A stretch of 64,000 nucleotides of DNA from Porphyromonas asaccharolytica DSM 20707 (GCF_000212375.1 NC_015501.1:1364001-1428000); one strand, 5' to 3'. Counted from the first letter of the stretch, positions 1-9,858 are shown. Numbers and translations are program-made. Notes: generated by a model not told the origin, from the sequence alone.

Positions 1-28
1 TCATATCATAGGGGAGAGCAGTAAGGCT

Positions 29-2038
29 TTACTCCTCCTTACTCTGCTCAGGAGCGTCAGCTGGTTCATCAGCCCCTTGCTGTGCTCTCTGCTCCTTACG
101 TATATCACGTAGCTTGAGATCTAGCTCGTCGATCTCTCGCTGCATCGAGTCACAACGCTCCTCAAGCATCTTGAGCAGATTCTCGCCCGCACGGCTCGTC
201 ACACTCAGGCGCTCCTTGTTGTTGCTGTAAGTCTGCAGGTCGCTCTCCAGCTGCTCCTTGCGGCGCTGTATACGATCGTATTCCTCACCATAAGGACTAG
301 CGGGGCCGAAGTTGCGACGGTTATTGTTGCGGTTACCACGTCTGTCGCCACGAGGCTTGTCGCTAGCTCTCAGCTTATTGAAGAAAGCATCCATCTGCTC
401 CTTCAGCTCATCTTGTAGCTTACGGCGCGTCTTGCGAGGCATGTAGCCCAGCTGGTTAAAGTCTCTCTGCAGGGTCACCGCCTCCTCACGATCAGCATCG
501 CTCGGTGCTTCGATAGCGGCCAGCTCATGTGCACGAGCTAAGAGCTGCTTAGCCGTAGCCACCGACTCCTTGCTCTCCTCACGCTGAGCCTGATAGAGCG
601 CTTTGTGATGCGTGTAGTAAGTGTCGCAAGCAGCACGGAAGCGCTTGAAGAGAGCCTGGTGCTTGTTCGTGTGGATCATCTCATTCCACTCCGTCTGAAG
701 CTCCTGTATGCGACTATGTCCCTCAGGCCAGCGCTCCTCAGCGACGATCTGCTCGATCTCCTCGATGATCGCACGCTTGCGGTCGCCCTGCTCACTGATC
801 AGCTTGTTGCGATCACGCATGAACTCCTTGCGCTTGTCAAAGAAGATGTCACACGCCGTCCTAAAGTGCAGGTATAGCTCCTCGCTCACCGCACGAGGCA
901 CACGACCCGTCTTACGCCACTGATCTTGCAGCTCCTTGATCTGATCCGTGTAGGTGCGCCAATCCTTGAAGGTATGTATATCGTTCGGATTGATCGCCTC
1001 GATCTGCGTGATGATACCCCGCTTGATCGCTTCGTTCTCACCCTCCTGCGTGCGCTGCTGGTTACGATACTCCTGGTTGTTGTTGTTGATCTTTGCCGAA
1101 AGCTCCTGAAACTGCTTCCACAGATCCTTGCGAAGCTCCTTAGCCACAGGACCCACGTCGCGCCAGCGGTGGTGTAGATCTTGCAATTCGCGAGCAGCTT
1201 GCGTTACATCGGTAGACTCTGCCAACTCCTTAGCACGCTGTATGATTGCCTCCTTAGCCTCAAGGTTCTTCTTGAAGTCATAGTCGCGAAACTCGTTATT
1301 GATCTGCTGCAGATCGTAAAACTGCTCCCTCAGATGCTCAAACTCACCCTGTATCTGACGCATATCACCAGGAGGCACAGCACCCGTGTTGCGCCAGCTC
1401 TCCGTGATCTCACGATACTCCTTGCTGATGATGCTAAAGCTCTCGCTCGACGTGAGCAGCTTACTCAGACGCTCCACAAGGTCACGCTTGGTAGCTAGAT
1501 TAGCCTTCTGCTCCTCAGCTATCTCCTCTTGGCGCTTGCGATTCCGCTCCTTAAAGTCATTGAGTAGCTCCTTGAGACGTATCTCCTGTGCCTCAGCGTC
1601 AGCACGTAGCTTAGCATTCTCCTCAGAGACCGTGTTCAGGTAGCTATTCATCTTGCTGTAGAAGACATTCTTGTAGCGATCGATGATAGAGCGTGGAGGC
1701 AGCTCACCGCTCTGCAGGAGGAGAACCACATCGTCAGTGATCTGTGCGCAGCTCATCTTAGCAATGTCTGCGTCGCTCTTGTTGAGTAGCTCCTGATACT
1801 GTCGCTCCTCCTCCGATAGCTCGGCCGGTGCCGTCGTCTCAGCTTGAATCGTCTCGGTGGTCTCCTCCGTAGCGACAGACTTCTCTGGAGTCGTCTCAGC
1901 CACCGCCTCGGGCGATGGAGAGGTCTCTGGAGTGTTAGCCTGGGATGTCGTCGCTTCCTGCGTCGATGGTGTAGTAGTCGTCTGGTCGAGAGCAGAGGTC
2001 TGCTCTGTGTTGTTCTCTTCTTGTGGGATAAGATTCAT
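29..2038 (-). CDS. DUF349 repeat coiled-coil protein
   Basis: The product is 669 aa, highly charged and largely helical. I see five DUF349-like units marked by a W/F-x-x-x-G-x-(V/M)-P pattern or a variant of it, near residues 214, 291, 373, 451 and 525. The fourth unit is degenerate. The first 75 residues are Thr/Glu/Ala-rich low complexity, and residues 560-580 form an Arg/Asn/Gly-rich stretch that could bind nucleic acid. A C-terminal coiled coil ends in an acidic tail. DUF349 proteins are common in Bacteroidota and their biochemical role is not established, so no function is inferred. There is no signal peptide, so it is probably cytoplasmic. It is transcribed alone. Upstream lies a TATCTTTG -7 box and a 22-bp-period array. 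Confidence 0.85.
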   Translation of the reverse strand: MNLIPQEENNTEQTSALDQTTTTPSTQEATTSQANTPETSPSPEAVAETTPEKSVATEETTETIQAETTAPAELSEEERQYQELLNKSDADIAKMSCAQITDDVVLLLQSGELPPRSIIDRYKNVFYSKMNSYLNTVSEENAKLRADAEAQEIRLKELLNDFKERNRKRQEEIAEEQKANLATKRDLVERLSKLLTSSESFSIISKEYREITESWRNTGAVPPGDMRQIQGEFEHLREQFYDLQQINNEFRDYDFKKNLEAKEAIIQRAKELAESTDVTQAARELQDLHHRWRDVGPVAKELRKDLWKQFQELSAKINNNNQEYRNQQRTQEGENEAIKRGIITQIEAINPNDIHTFKDWRTYTDQIKELQDQWRKTGRVPRAVSEELYLHFRTACDIFFDKRKEFMRDRNKLISEQGDRKRAIIEEIEQIVAEERWPEGHSRIQELQTEWNEMIHTNKHQALFKRFRAACDTYYTHHKALYQAQREESKESVATAKQLLARAHELAAIEAPSDADREEAVTLQRDFNQLGYMPRKTRRKLQDELKEQMDAFFNKLRASDKPRGDRRGNRNNNRRNFGPASPYGEEYDRIQRRKEQLESDLQTYSNNKERLSVTSRAGENLLKMLEERCDSMQREIDELDLKLRDIRKEQRAQQGADEPADAPEQSKEE

Positions 2039-2144
2039 TTTCGAGATGATTCTAGATGTATAACTAATATCGAGGAGTCGCCGTATGCGTCAGCGCAGCG
2101 TACAGGCTCCTCGTTTGCTCATTCAGCTAATGCTGCTCTGAATG

Positions 2145-2152
2145 CAAAGATA
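2145..2152 (-). promoter_or_regulatory. Candidate -7 box for the DUF349 gene
   Basis: TATCTTTG on the minus strand fits the Bacteroidota -7 consensus TAnnTTTG. It would start transcription about 100 nt before the ATG at 2038. No TTG is found 19 nt further upstream, so the -33 element is missing or divergent. Confidence 0.4.
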
Positions 2153-2196
2153 ACTAATTCTTCGCGATTGGGGGACTATTTGCGCAAAGTGTCAAC

Positions 2197-2292
2197 TTTC
2201 CAAAAACTTTCCAGCCTTGGAAAATAAAATTTCCAACGCTGAAAATTTCTTTTTCCAACGGAGGGAACTTTTCTTTCCACCGTTGGAAAGGT
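2197..2292. repeat. 22-bp-period array, TTCCA theme (array 1)
   Basis: TTCCA begins at 2198, 2209, 2231, 2253 and 2275, giving one 11-bp step and then three exact 22-bp steps. Complementary TTGGAA stands at 2217 and 2283, so adjacent units can pair. The array lies about 45 bp upstream of the DUF349 -7 box. The unit text resembles the array at 60,206-60,335. Its function is unknown. Confidence 0.75.
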
Positions 2293-2347
2293 TGAGACAC
2301 TTGACGAGTAACGATCGGAACGTATGGTCGGGAGACGTGTAACGGCT

Positions 2348-2571
2348 GTAGGGACGCACGGTCTGTGCGTCCGTTACTGGTGTTACAGCGTCTGATGGCT
2401 AGACTTTTTGTGTTGATGTGGTTTGTGTAGGGGCGGACCTGCGTGTCCGCCCACATGGCATACAACGCTCCGACGACAATGGGCGGACACATAGGTCCGC
2501 CCCTACAGGATTACGTCTCGCTTTGACGAAAAAAAGGACGCACGGTCAATGTCTAGACCGTGCGTCCCTAC
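2348..2571. repeat. Cluster of four GTAGGG(A/G)CG palindromes
   Basis: There are four imperfect palindromes: 2348-2373 (ACGCACGG/CTGTGCGTCC type), 2428-2453 and its inverted partner 2481-2506 (GGGGCGGACC type), and 2536-2571 (GGACGCACGGT/ACCGTGCGTCC). Each can form a hairpin, and the second and third form a larger one. The same word recurs at 30,015-30,271 and 46,710-47,205. Short palindromes of this kind are widespread dispersed intergenic repeats. No transposase is nearby. Confidence 0.75.
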
Positions 2572-2592
2572 GAGTGTGTGTGCGTGTAGTGG

Positions 2593-3048
2593 CTAGCCCT
2601 TGAGTAGCTTGTGAGCTGCGCGACCCTCTATGCGTGGGGGCTTGACGTAATGCTCTTCGTATGTTTGGTACCGTGGCTCGACGGCGGGAGCGTGGGTGGC
2701 GAAGGTCTCTGCTATGAAGCCTTGCTCCTCGGGGCTGATCGCCTCGTAGCCACAGCGCATACGTATGACACCACTCTTGCCGAAGTGAGCATTGAGTTGC
2801 GCCTCTATTTGTTCCTTTTGCCCTAGGGTCAGATCGTTGTAGCTCCATACGAGTCCACGGGCATAGCGTCTGAGCTTGTGCTCGTGGTAGTTGGGGCAGT
2901 GGTCATATCCGCCTGCCTTGTCGATGAGCTGGGGATTGGTGATGGTGAGCAAGCTATTGCTGTGCTCGACTTCTTTGAGAGCGTTGTGCCAGAGGGTGCA
3001 CTGCTCTCGTCGGGTGCATCGTGGTGTGTAACAACTAGCGTGTTCCAT
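2593..3048 (-). CDS. Small Cys-rich protein of unknown function (DUF6078-like?)
   Basis: The product is a 151-aa soluble protein without signal peptide or membrane segment. The N-terminus has a compact cysteine cluster (C6, C11, C17) followed by an aromatic/charged segment; further Cys lie near residues 50 and 99. Spacing and overall length recall a Bacteroidales family of unknown function that I remember as DUF6078, but I cannot confirm that. It sits 79 bp downstream of uvrD on the same strand. The gap holds three GGGTTAG words on the plus strand. Downstream is the palindrome cluster at 2348-2571. Confidence 0.6.
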   Translation of the reverse strand: MEHASCYTPRCTRREQCTLWHNALKEVEHSNSLLTITNPQLIDKAGGYDHCPNYHEHKLRRYARGLVWSYNDLTLGQKEQIEAQLNAHFGKSGVIRMRCGYEAISPEEQGFIAETFATHAPAVEPRYQTYEEHYVKPPRIEGRAAHKLLKG

Positions 3049-3087
3049 AAGTTTTTTGTGTTTAGTAAATCAGTTTATTGTGCTTTC

Positions 3088-3121
3088 AGGGTTAGATTAG
3101 GGTTAGTCTGGGGTTAGTTAG
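3088..3121. repeat. Three GGGTTAG words at 11-bp spacing
   Basis: GGGTTAG starts at 3089, 3100 and 3111, exactly 11 bp apart, in the leader of the small Cys-rich gene (CTAACCC on the coding strand). This is one helical turn per unit. Confidence 0.5.
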
Positions 3122-3127
3122 AGGCTC

Positions 3128-5497
3128 CTATATATGCTCTAGGTGGGTGTAGCGGATGAGTACTTCGCGGGTCCTGCCGTCGTCGAAGTGGATGGTGAGT
3201 TTGCCGCCCATAGCGCTCTCGATGCGCTCTATCTTGCCGTCGCCATGACGTGGATGGCGCACGCGGTCACCGACGTGGTAGCCGTCGATGCTCTCGAGGG
3301 CGTTGACGGGCGAACTCTTCGCGAGCATCTGTTGCGCCGTGGCGGTGCTGGAGCTGGAGCTGGTGCTGGTGCTAGTTGCGCTGGTGGTGGGTCGCTGTGC
3401 TGTGGCGGGTGAGCTGTAGTTGGTCGGCTGGTAGCTTGTGGCATAGCTGCTCACGCTGGTCCCGATGGGGTCTGCCTCCTCGTGGAGGGTGTAGTGCGCC
3501 CGTGGTAGCTCGGCGATGAAGCGGCTGGGGATCATGAGCTCGGTCTTACCGTTGCGCGTGCGTATGCTGGTATAGCTGAGGGTGCAGAGCTTTTGGGCTC
3601 GTGTGATGCCGACGTAGAGGAGTCGGCGCTCCTCTTCGATCATCTCGGCGGTGTCGAGGCTGCGTGAGGAGGGGAGGAGGTTCTCCTCGACACCCGCGAT
3701 GTAGACGTAGGGGAACTCGAGTCCCTTGGCGGCGTGGATGGTCATGAGCTGTAGTCGATCCTGCGGGGTGGCTCCGCTATGCTGCTCGACGTTGTCCTGA
3801 TCTTGGTTGGTCAAGAGGGGGATCTGCTGGGCAAAGGCGCTGAGGATCTCGGTGCTTAGTGGCTCCTCGGCAAAGAGGTTGAGCGGGTCCTGTCGGTAGC
3901 GAGCCTCAAACTCGGAGGCACTGCTGACAAACTCCTTGAGGTTGTCGAGCTTCGCCTGGCTCTCGACGGTGTCTTCGCGTGTGAGCTCAGCGACGATACC
4001 GCTCTCACGTAGTATGTGTGCGATCCACTCCTCCAGCTTGGCATAGTGCTGATAAGCGGTGGCGAGCGAGTCGATGAGATTGACAAAGGAGGCTATCTTG
4101 TTGCGCACGCCTCGGCTGAGACCGACGGGGTCGGCACTGTCGATAGCGGCGCAGAGCGCGTCGTAGAGGGATAGCTGCGGGCTTTGCTGCTTGGCATAGA
4201 GAGCTACCTTCTCGAGGGTTTTGTCGCCAATGCCTTTGCGTGGATAGGCGATGGCTCGGCGCAGTGCCAGCTCGTTGTGCGGGTTGATGATGAGCTGGAG
4301 GTAAGCTATGGCATCTTTGATCTCGGCACGAGCGTAAAAGGCCATACCTCCGTAGATGACATAGGGGATGCCCTCCGAGAGAAGGACCTCCTCGAACTTA
4401 CGGCTCTGAGCGTTCGTGCGGTAGAGGATGGTCTGGTCAGAGAGCGGTATCTGCTCCTCATCGTGTCGCTGGGTGATGATGTCGATGAGTCGTGTCGCCT
4501 CCTCGTCGGACGAGGTGTAGTGGTAGAGCTGTAGCTTCTCGCCCTCGCCGAGGTCGGTGTAGACCTCCTTGGGGATGCGCTGCTGGTTGTGCTCGATGAG
4601 AGCATTGGCACTGCTCACGATATGGCCCGTGGAGCGGTAGTTTTGCTCTAGCTTAAAGAGCTTGGCACCGGCGAAAGCTTGCTTGAAGCTCAGAATATTG
4701 GCAATGCGCGCCCCTCGGAAGGAGTAGATGCTCTGGGCATCGTCGCCCACGGCAAAGATGCGGTTGTGGTCGGCGACGAGGTGACGGGCTAGCTCAAACT
4801 GTGAGGTGTTTGTATCCTGATACTCATCGATGAGGAGGAAGTCTATGCCACTCTTGATCTCTTGGTGCGCCTCGGGGAAGTCGCGTATGAGGACGTTGAG
4901 GAGGAAGAGGAGGTCGTCGAAGTCCATCGAGTTGCTCTCCTTGCATCGCTGCGTGTAGAGGCTGTAGAGCTTGTAGAGCTCACCCTCATGATTCATCGTA
5001 TCGTACTTGCGTATCTCCTGATTGGCGGCATAGGCTTGTGGGGAGATGAGCATGTTTTTCGCATCGGATATGCGCTTGAGGACACGTGTCGGGGTGTAGT
5101 TCTTGTCGCTGAGGTCTAGCTCCTTGATGCAGTTGCGTATGAGTGCCTTGGTGTCACTGGTATCGTAGATGGAGTAGTCCTGGCTATAGCCAAGCAGTGG
5201 GGCGTAGCGCCGCAGGATACGTCCGCAGATGGCGTGAAAGGTACCCATGCGTAGCCTATAAGCGATGCTCTCGCCGAGCATGTCGCTAACACGTGAACGC
5301 ATCTCGCCGGCTGCTTTGTTGGTAAAGGTGAGGGCGTAGAGTCGCTGGGGGTTCCACCCTTGGTCTACGAGGTGTGCCAGCTTGTAGGTGATGACGCGGG
5401 TCTTGCCTGAGCCTGCCCCAGCGATGACTAGGGCGGGTCCTTCGTTATAGACGACGGCAGCTCGCTGTGCTTCGTTGAGTGCAGTGAGGTCTACCAT
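3128..5497 (-). CDS. UvrD/PcrA-type superfamily 1A DNA helicase
   Basis: The product is 789 aa, the usual size of PcrA/UvrD, a 3'-5' ATP-dependent helicase of nucleotide excision repair and replication restart. Walker A GAGSGKT is at residues 27-33. The DEYQD Walker B lies near residue 225, with QNYRS, AAKGLEF and VGITRA motifs following in the expected order. The C-terminus (GDRVRHPRHGDG) is the PcrA-type Tudor-like domain that contacts RNA polymerase in other species. Between helicase and Tudor parts is a Thr/Ser low-complexity linker encoded by a GGAGCT/GGTGCT simple repeat (about 3345-3382), which could vary in length. The start lies 1 nt after the SWIM-protein stop, so the two genes are almost certainly cotranscribed and translationally linked. 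Confidence 0.93.
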   Translation of the reverse strand: MVDLTALNEAQRAAVVYNEGPALVIAGAGSGKTRVITYKLAHLVDQGWNPQRLYALTFTNKAAGEMRSRVSDMLGESIAYRLRMGTFHAICGRILRRYAPLLGYSQDYSIYDTSDTKALIRNCIKELDLSDKNYTPTRVLKRISDAKNMLISPQAYAANQEIRKYDTMNHEGELYKLYSLYTQRCKESNSMDFDDLLFLLNVLIRDFPEAHQEIKSGIDFLLIDEYQDTNTSQFELARHLVADHNRIFAVGDDAQSIYSFRGARIANILSFKQAFAGAKLFKLEQNYRSTGHIVSSANALIEHNQQRIPKEVYTDLGEGEKLQLYHYTSSDEEATRLIDIITQRHDEEQIPLSDQTILYRTNAQSRKFEEVLLSEGIPYVIYGGMAFYARAEIKDAIAYLQLIINPHNELALRRAIAYPRKGIGDKTLEKVALYAKQQSPQLSLYDALCAAIDSADPVGLSRGVRNKIASFVNLIDSLATAYQHYAKLEEWIAHILRESGIVAELTREDTVESQAKLDNLKEFVSSASEFEARYRQDPLNLFAEEPLSTEILSAFAQQIPLLTNQDQDNVEQHSGATPQDRLQLMTIHAAKGLEFPYVYIAGVEENLLPSSRSLDTAEMIEEERRLLYVGITRAQKLCTLSYTSIRTRNGKTELMIPSRFIAELPRAHYTLHEEADPIGTSVSSYATSYQPTNYSSPATAQRPTTSATSTSTSSSSSTATAQQMLAKSSPVNALESIDGYHVGDRVRHPRHGDGKIERIESAMGGKLTIHFDDGRTREVLIRYTHLEHI

Positions 5498-5498
5498 A

Positions 5499-6881
5499 TT
5501 ACTCTTGCTCTTCCTGGAGGATTGCGTCTAGCGTCTCGAGCAGGCGTATGCGTCGCTTGGGGTCGGCGATGGCGTCTCGTAGCGCCTGCAGAAGCTGGTG
5601 GGGGAGTGCCTCATCGTCGTACACAGGCTCCTCGCTCGGTGTGGTCGGCTGCTGTGGCTCGTAGGTGCGTATGGTGGGGTCGTCGGGCAGGAAGGTGATC
5701 AAGCCCTCTAACCGCTGCGGCAATCGCTCGGGCAGGTCGGTCATCGGGAAGAACTGCTTGGCATCCTCTATAAAGAGGTAAGTCGGTCCCAACAGATAGG
5801 GGTCGATATGCTGCGTTACGGAGGAGAACTGCAGGGGCGTGAAGAGCGATAGGTGCGGCACAGAGATGTAAAGGTGGCTGATCACGAGTCGCTTGATCGC
5901 TATGGAGACGGGATCGGTCCACTTGCTGAGCTTTTCGCCACAAGCTACGTAGACAAAGCTGTAGGCGCCTGAGATGCTTGCGTTTTGTCTAGTCACCTCG
6001 GAGGCGAGCGCTACGGAGACTCCCTCAGTCACACCGCGCATCTCTAGTATTTCGTGCCACAGGCTCTGCTCCTCCTCGTCATGTACGATGATGAGCATAC
6101 GCCCTGGCTCGTGAACGGAGACGAAGCGCATCATCGCTATCATAGGCTCGATGATGGTCTCGCTGTGAGGCGCTGGGATGATGCCGTAGCTCTGCCACAG
6201 GAGCTGGTAGAGTGTCTGTCGCATCTCGAGGCTACTCTCAGCCTGTACGTAAGGCTGTGACAATTCGCCCGTGGGGAGCTTTTTGGTTACTAGCTCACGC
6301 CAATTGCTGAGACGCAGGTAGCCACGTATCATCTCGTAGACATCGTCGTAGCACTGGAAGGTACTGGAGAGTTCCTTTGCTTCTCGGGTTATTTGATCGA
6401 TGAGATGGTAATGCTTGGGTGGGAGCAGGGTCCCCTCGAAGTAGCGCGCCTGCCAATCGGCGTACAGCTCCTCTTTGCCCTTGCCTATACTGCACTCGAT
6501 GGTGCGTCCCCCCTTGTAACTGATGAAGATAGAGGTGCGGTCGGGCTGGAAGGGCGTGGTGCCCCAGGGGTAGCCTGGCACCACCTCCGAGAGGTAGTTG
6601 GCGACCGCCTCGATATGCTTGCAAGTGCCTAGCCCGCTGGTGCGAAAGTCTAGACAAGCGCAGTAGTTGCGGTCGCTCCGTACGCCTCGGAAGGCGACAC
6701 GGTAGTGGTTTGATCCGCTCTGCACCATGTAGTCTCCCCAGATACGATTCTTGTCTAAGTGGGTGACGGTAAAGTCGTTTTGCTCGGCAAACTGCTTGCG
6801 GAGCGCTATCTGCCAGGCTTCGACGCTCATGCCTTCGGGGCAATAGCGGTTGGAGAGCTTCTTGGGATCTGTCTGTTGCAT
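5499..6881 (-). CDS. SWIM zinc-finger protein
   Basis: The product is 460 aa. A SWIM zinc-finger signature CxC-x10-CxH is clear: C74, C76, C87, H89 (text YCACLDF...GTCKHIEA). SWIM fingers bind DNA or protein and often precede SNF2-type helicase domains. Here the following ~350 residues have an alternating alpha/beta look, but I see no Walker A or DEAD-type motif, so any helicase fold would be catalytically dead. The last ~80 residues are Pro/Glu-rich and then helical. The stop is 1 nt before the uvrD-type helicase start, and uvrA lies 37 bp upstream. The neighbourhood suggests a DNA-repair accessory role, which is an inference. Confidence 0.75.
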   Translation of the reverse strand: MQQTDPKKLSNRYCPEGMSVEAWQIALRKQFAEQNDFTVTHLDKNRIWGDYMVQSGSNHYRVAFRGVRSDRNYCACLDFRTSGLGTCKHIEAVANYLSEVVPGYPWGTTPFQPDRTSIFISYKGGRTIECSIGKGKEELYADWQARYFEGTLLPPKHYHLIDQITREAKELSSTFQCYDDVYEMIRGYLRLSNWRELVTKKLPTGELSQPYVQAESSLEMRQTLYQLLWQSYGIIPAPHSETIIEPMIAMMRFVSVHEPGRMLIIVHDEEEQSLWHEILEMRGVTEGVSVALASEVTRQNASISGAYSFVYVACGEKLSKWTDPVSIAIKRLVISHLYISVPHLSLFTPLQFSSVTQHIDPYLLGPTYLFIEDAKQFFPMTDLPERLPQRLEGLITFLPDDPTIRTYEPQQPTTPSEEPVYDDEALPHQLLQALRDAIADPKRRIRLLETLDAILQEEQE

Positions 6882-6918
6882 AGTTTAGTAGATAAATAGG
6901 TATAGATGATTGAGCGGC

Positions 6919-9858
6919 TTAGGAAGCCTGCTCGTCTGATTCTGTCATTGGGGTGCGCTGCATCTCCTCCTTGAGGTAGTGCGCTGTGTAGCTCTGCGTG
7001 TCGGGGCTCTGCGCCATCTCTTGTGGCGAGCCCGCAAAGATGACCTCGCCGCCATTGCGCCCGCCCTCTAGTCCCATATCAATGAGGTAGTCAGCGCTCT
7101 TGATCACATCTAGATTGTGCTCGATGATGAGTACCGTATTGCCACGGTCTACGAGCTCATTGACCAGCTTGAGCAGGACACGTATGTCCTCAAAGTGTAG
7201 ACCTGTCGTCGGCTCATCGAGGACGTAGAGGGTGCGTCCCGTGTCTCGCTTCGACAGCTCGGTCGCCAGCTTGACACGTTGGCTCTCACCGCCCGAGAGC
7301 GTTGTGGAGGGTTGACCTAACTTGACATAGCCCAGCCCGACCCGCTGCAGCGTAGAGAGCTTGCGGTAGAGGGCGGGGATATGCTCGAAGAACTCGACCG
7401 CCTGATTGAAGGTCATGTCTAGCACCTCGGCTATGCTCTTACCCTTGTAGCGCACCTCGAGGGTCTCACGGTTGTACCGCTTGCCACGGCACACATCGCA
7501 CGGGATGGTCACGTCGGGGAGGAAGTTCATTGAGATGGTTTTGTAGCCGTTGCCTTTGCACTCTTCGCATCTTCCGCCCTTGACATTAAAGGAGAAGCGC
7601 CCTGGCTTGTACCCTCGCGCACGGCTCTCGGGAACTTTGACAAAGAGGTTGCGGATCTCGCTAAAAAGACCGGTGTAGGTGGCTGGATTGCTCCTCGGGG
7701 TGCGTCCTAGTGGTGACTGATCGACGAAAGCTATCTTGTCAATCAGCTCCAAGCCCTCGACAGAAGCATAGGGGAGCGGTGCCTGCTTGCTACGATAGAG
7801 GTGCTGTGAGATGATCGGCACCAAGGTGCCGTTGATGAGCGAAGACTTACCGCTCCCCGACACGCCTGTGACGCAGACGAAGAGTCCTAGCGGTATAGAG
7901 ACATCCACGTTCTTAAGGTTATTACCCGCGCAGCCCTTGAGTCGTAGCCATGCCTCTTCGGTAGGCTGTCGGTAGGCTGCTGGTAGCGGGATAGCTAGCC
8001 TATTGGTCAGATAGTCGCAGGTGAGCGTATGCGTGTCGCCAATCGCAGAGGGCGGCCCCTGATAGGTCACATGCCCGCCGAGACGACCCGCTCCTGGTCC
8101 CATATCGATCAGGTAGTCGGCTGCGAGCATCATGTCGCGGTCGTGCTCTACGACGAGGACCGTGTTTTGCGCATCGCGAAGCTTCTTGAGGGCATCTATG
8201 AGCATGCGGTTGTCGCGCTGATGCAGGCCGATGCCTGGCTCATCTAGTATATAGAGTACCTCAACCAGCCCAGTACCGATCTGCGTGGCGAGACGTATGC
8301 GCTGTGACTCGCCACCACTGAGCGAAGCGGAGGGACGAGCGAGTGTGAGGTAGTAGAGCCCCACATCTAGTAGGAAGTTGACCCGCAGCAAGATCTCTTT
8401 GATCACTTCGTGGGCTACCTTCTGCTGATTCTTCGTTAGCTGCCCCTCGATCTCACGTAGTCGCTCTACCAGACGGTCTAGGTCTAGCTCCGTCAGGTCG
8501 GCGATGGTGTAGCCCGCGAGCTTGTAGCTGAGGGCTATCGGGTTGAGGCGTTGTCCGTTGCACTCGGGACAGATTTGCTCCGTCAGGAACTCTTCCGCCC
8601 AGTTGCGCATAGATGCCGTAGCGTCGTCATCCTCCGCCAGCTCCCGCACATACTGAGAGACCCCATCGAAGGTGAAGTGTGCCTCGCCCTCGTCGTCCTC
8701 TTCGTCTGAGTCGACCCCAAAGAATATCTGCTCGACCGCCTCCTCGGGGATCTTTTCAAATGGTGTGTCTATCGTGCAGCCATACTCCTTCAAGATCTCC
8801 TCAATAGAGGTAAAGAGTAGGCTGCGCTTCTTGTAGCGCCCGATGGGTACGATAGCACCCTCACGTATGGAGATCTTCGGATCGGCCACCACCTTGTCTA
8901 TGTCTAGTACGCCCACACGCCCTAGGCCTTTACAGCGCTTACAGTAGCCACGAGGCGAATTGAACGAGAAGTCGGCTGGCGAAGCGTCTGGATAGGCGAT
9001 ACCACTCTCGGGGTCCATCAGTCGCTTGCTCAGATGCTGTATCTCTGTGCTATCACGTCGCATCACATCGATGACCCCCTCTCCGAGCTTCATCGCTATG
9101 CCCACCGCCTCGGTGATGCGCTGCTTATTGCTCTCCCGTACGGTACATTTGTCCACCACGACACTGACGTAGTGTATGGAGAAGCGGTTGAGTCGCATGC
9201 CAGGCGTCAGCTCGCATACCTCACCGTCAATGTAAGCGTGTAGGAAGCCTCTACGCCTCATCTGCTCGAAGAGCTCGCGGTAGTGACCCTTGCGATCGAC
9301 CACGACGGGAGCCAGGATGTAGATCCCCTCGTCAGCGTACTGCTCCATAATATGCTCCACGACCTGCTCCTCGGTGTAGCGCACCATCTCCTTGCCCGTG
9401 AGGTAGGAGTAAGGGGTGCCGACACGTGCATAGAGGATACGTAGGTAGTCGTAGATCTCCGTCACGGTGCCAACGGTAGAGCGAGGATTGGTCGAGGCAC
9501 TCTTCTGCTCGATAGCTACCACGGGACTAAGCCCCACGATCTCGTCGACGTCGGGTCGCCCGCCACCGCCCCCGATGAAGCTACGCGCATAGGAGGAGAA
9601 AGTATCTAGATAGCGTCTCTGTCCCTCAGCTAGTAGCGTGTCAAAGGCAAGCGAAGACTTACCACTCCCTGAGAGTCCTGTCACGACGGTCAACTTATGG
9701 CGAGGCAGCGAGACTTCGATATTCTTCAGGTTGTGTACACGAGCTCCATGTACCTCGATGGCACCCATCGCCCATAGCTCCTGCTCAGAAGCTGAGGCGT
9801 GTGTGTTGCTGTCGTTAGGCCTATCGGTGTGAGCGTCTATCTGCTTATTCTGATCCAT
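6919..9858 (-). CDS. uvrA: UvrABC excinuclease subunit A
   Basis: The product is 979 aa. It has two ABC ATPase halves: Walker A GLSGSGKS at 61-68 and GVSGSGKS near 680, each followed by LSGGESQR and a D-E-P Walker B. UvrA dimers scan DNA for lesions and load UvrB. The C-terminal zinc module CxxC-x20-CxxC (CEECKGNGY...CDVC, near residue 755) is intact. The N-terminal module is not: only the second pair (CKRC, just after FSFNSPRGY) is present, and the first CPxC pair is replaced by a loop without Cys. An acidic insertion ([11 protein letters not shown]) lies near residue 405. The first ~30 residues are polar and unaligned, so translation could begin at Met31 (9768). Confidence 0.96.
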   Translation of the reverse strand: MDQNKQIDAHTDRPNDSNTHASASEQELWAMGAIEVHGARVHNLKNIEVSLPRHKLTVVTGLSGSGKSSLAFDTLLAEGQRRYLDTFSSYARSFIGGGGGRPDVDEIVGLSPVVAIEQKSASTNPRSTVGTVTEIYDYLRILYARVGTPYSYLTGKEMVRYTEEQVVEHIMEQYADEGIYILAPVVVDRKGHYRELFEQMRRRGFLHAYIDGEVCELTPGMRLNRFSIHYVSVVVDKCTVRESNKQRITEAVGIAMKLGEGVIDVMRRDSTEIQHLSKRLMDPESGIAYPDASPADFSFNSPRGYCKRCKGLGRVGVLDIDKVVADPKISIREGAIVPIGRYKKRSLLFTSIEEILKEYGCTIDTPFEKIPEEAVEQIFFGVDSDEEDDEGEAHFTFDGVSQYVRELAEDDDATASMRNWAEEFLTEQICPECNGQRLNPIALSYKLAGYTIADLTELDLDRLVERLREIEGQLTKNQQKVAHEVIKEILLRVNFLLDVGLYYLTLARPSASLSGGESQRIRLATQIGTGLVEVLYILDEPGIGLHQRDNRMLIDALKKLRDAQNTVLVVEHDRDMMLAADYLIDMGPGAGRLGGHVTYQGPPSAIGDTHTLTCDYLTNRLAIPLPAAYRQPTEEAWLRLKGCAGNNLKNVDVSIPLGLFVCVTGVSGSGKSSLINGTLVPIISQHLYRSKQAPLPYASVEGLELIDKIAFVDQSPLGRTPRSNPATYTGLFSEIRNLFVKVPESRARGYKPGRFSFNVKGGRCEECKGNGYKTISMNFLPDVTIPCDVCRGKRYNRETLEVRYKGKSIAEVLDMTFNQAVEFFEHIPALYRKLSTLQRVGLGYVKLGQPSTTLSGGESQRVKLATELSKRDTGRTLYVLDEPTTGLHFEDIRVLLKLVNELVDRGNTVLIIEHNLDVIKSADYLIDMGLEGGRNGGEVIFAGSPQEMAQSPDTQSYTAHYLKEEMQRTPMTESDEQAS

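Noticed and set aside
2197-2292. CRISPR array
   Set aside because: Units are 22 bp with no distinct spacers and no cas genes are present. The same holds for the other four arrays.
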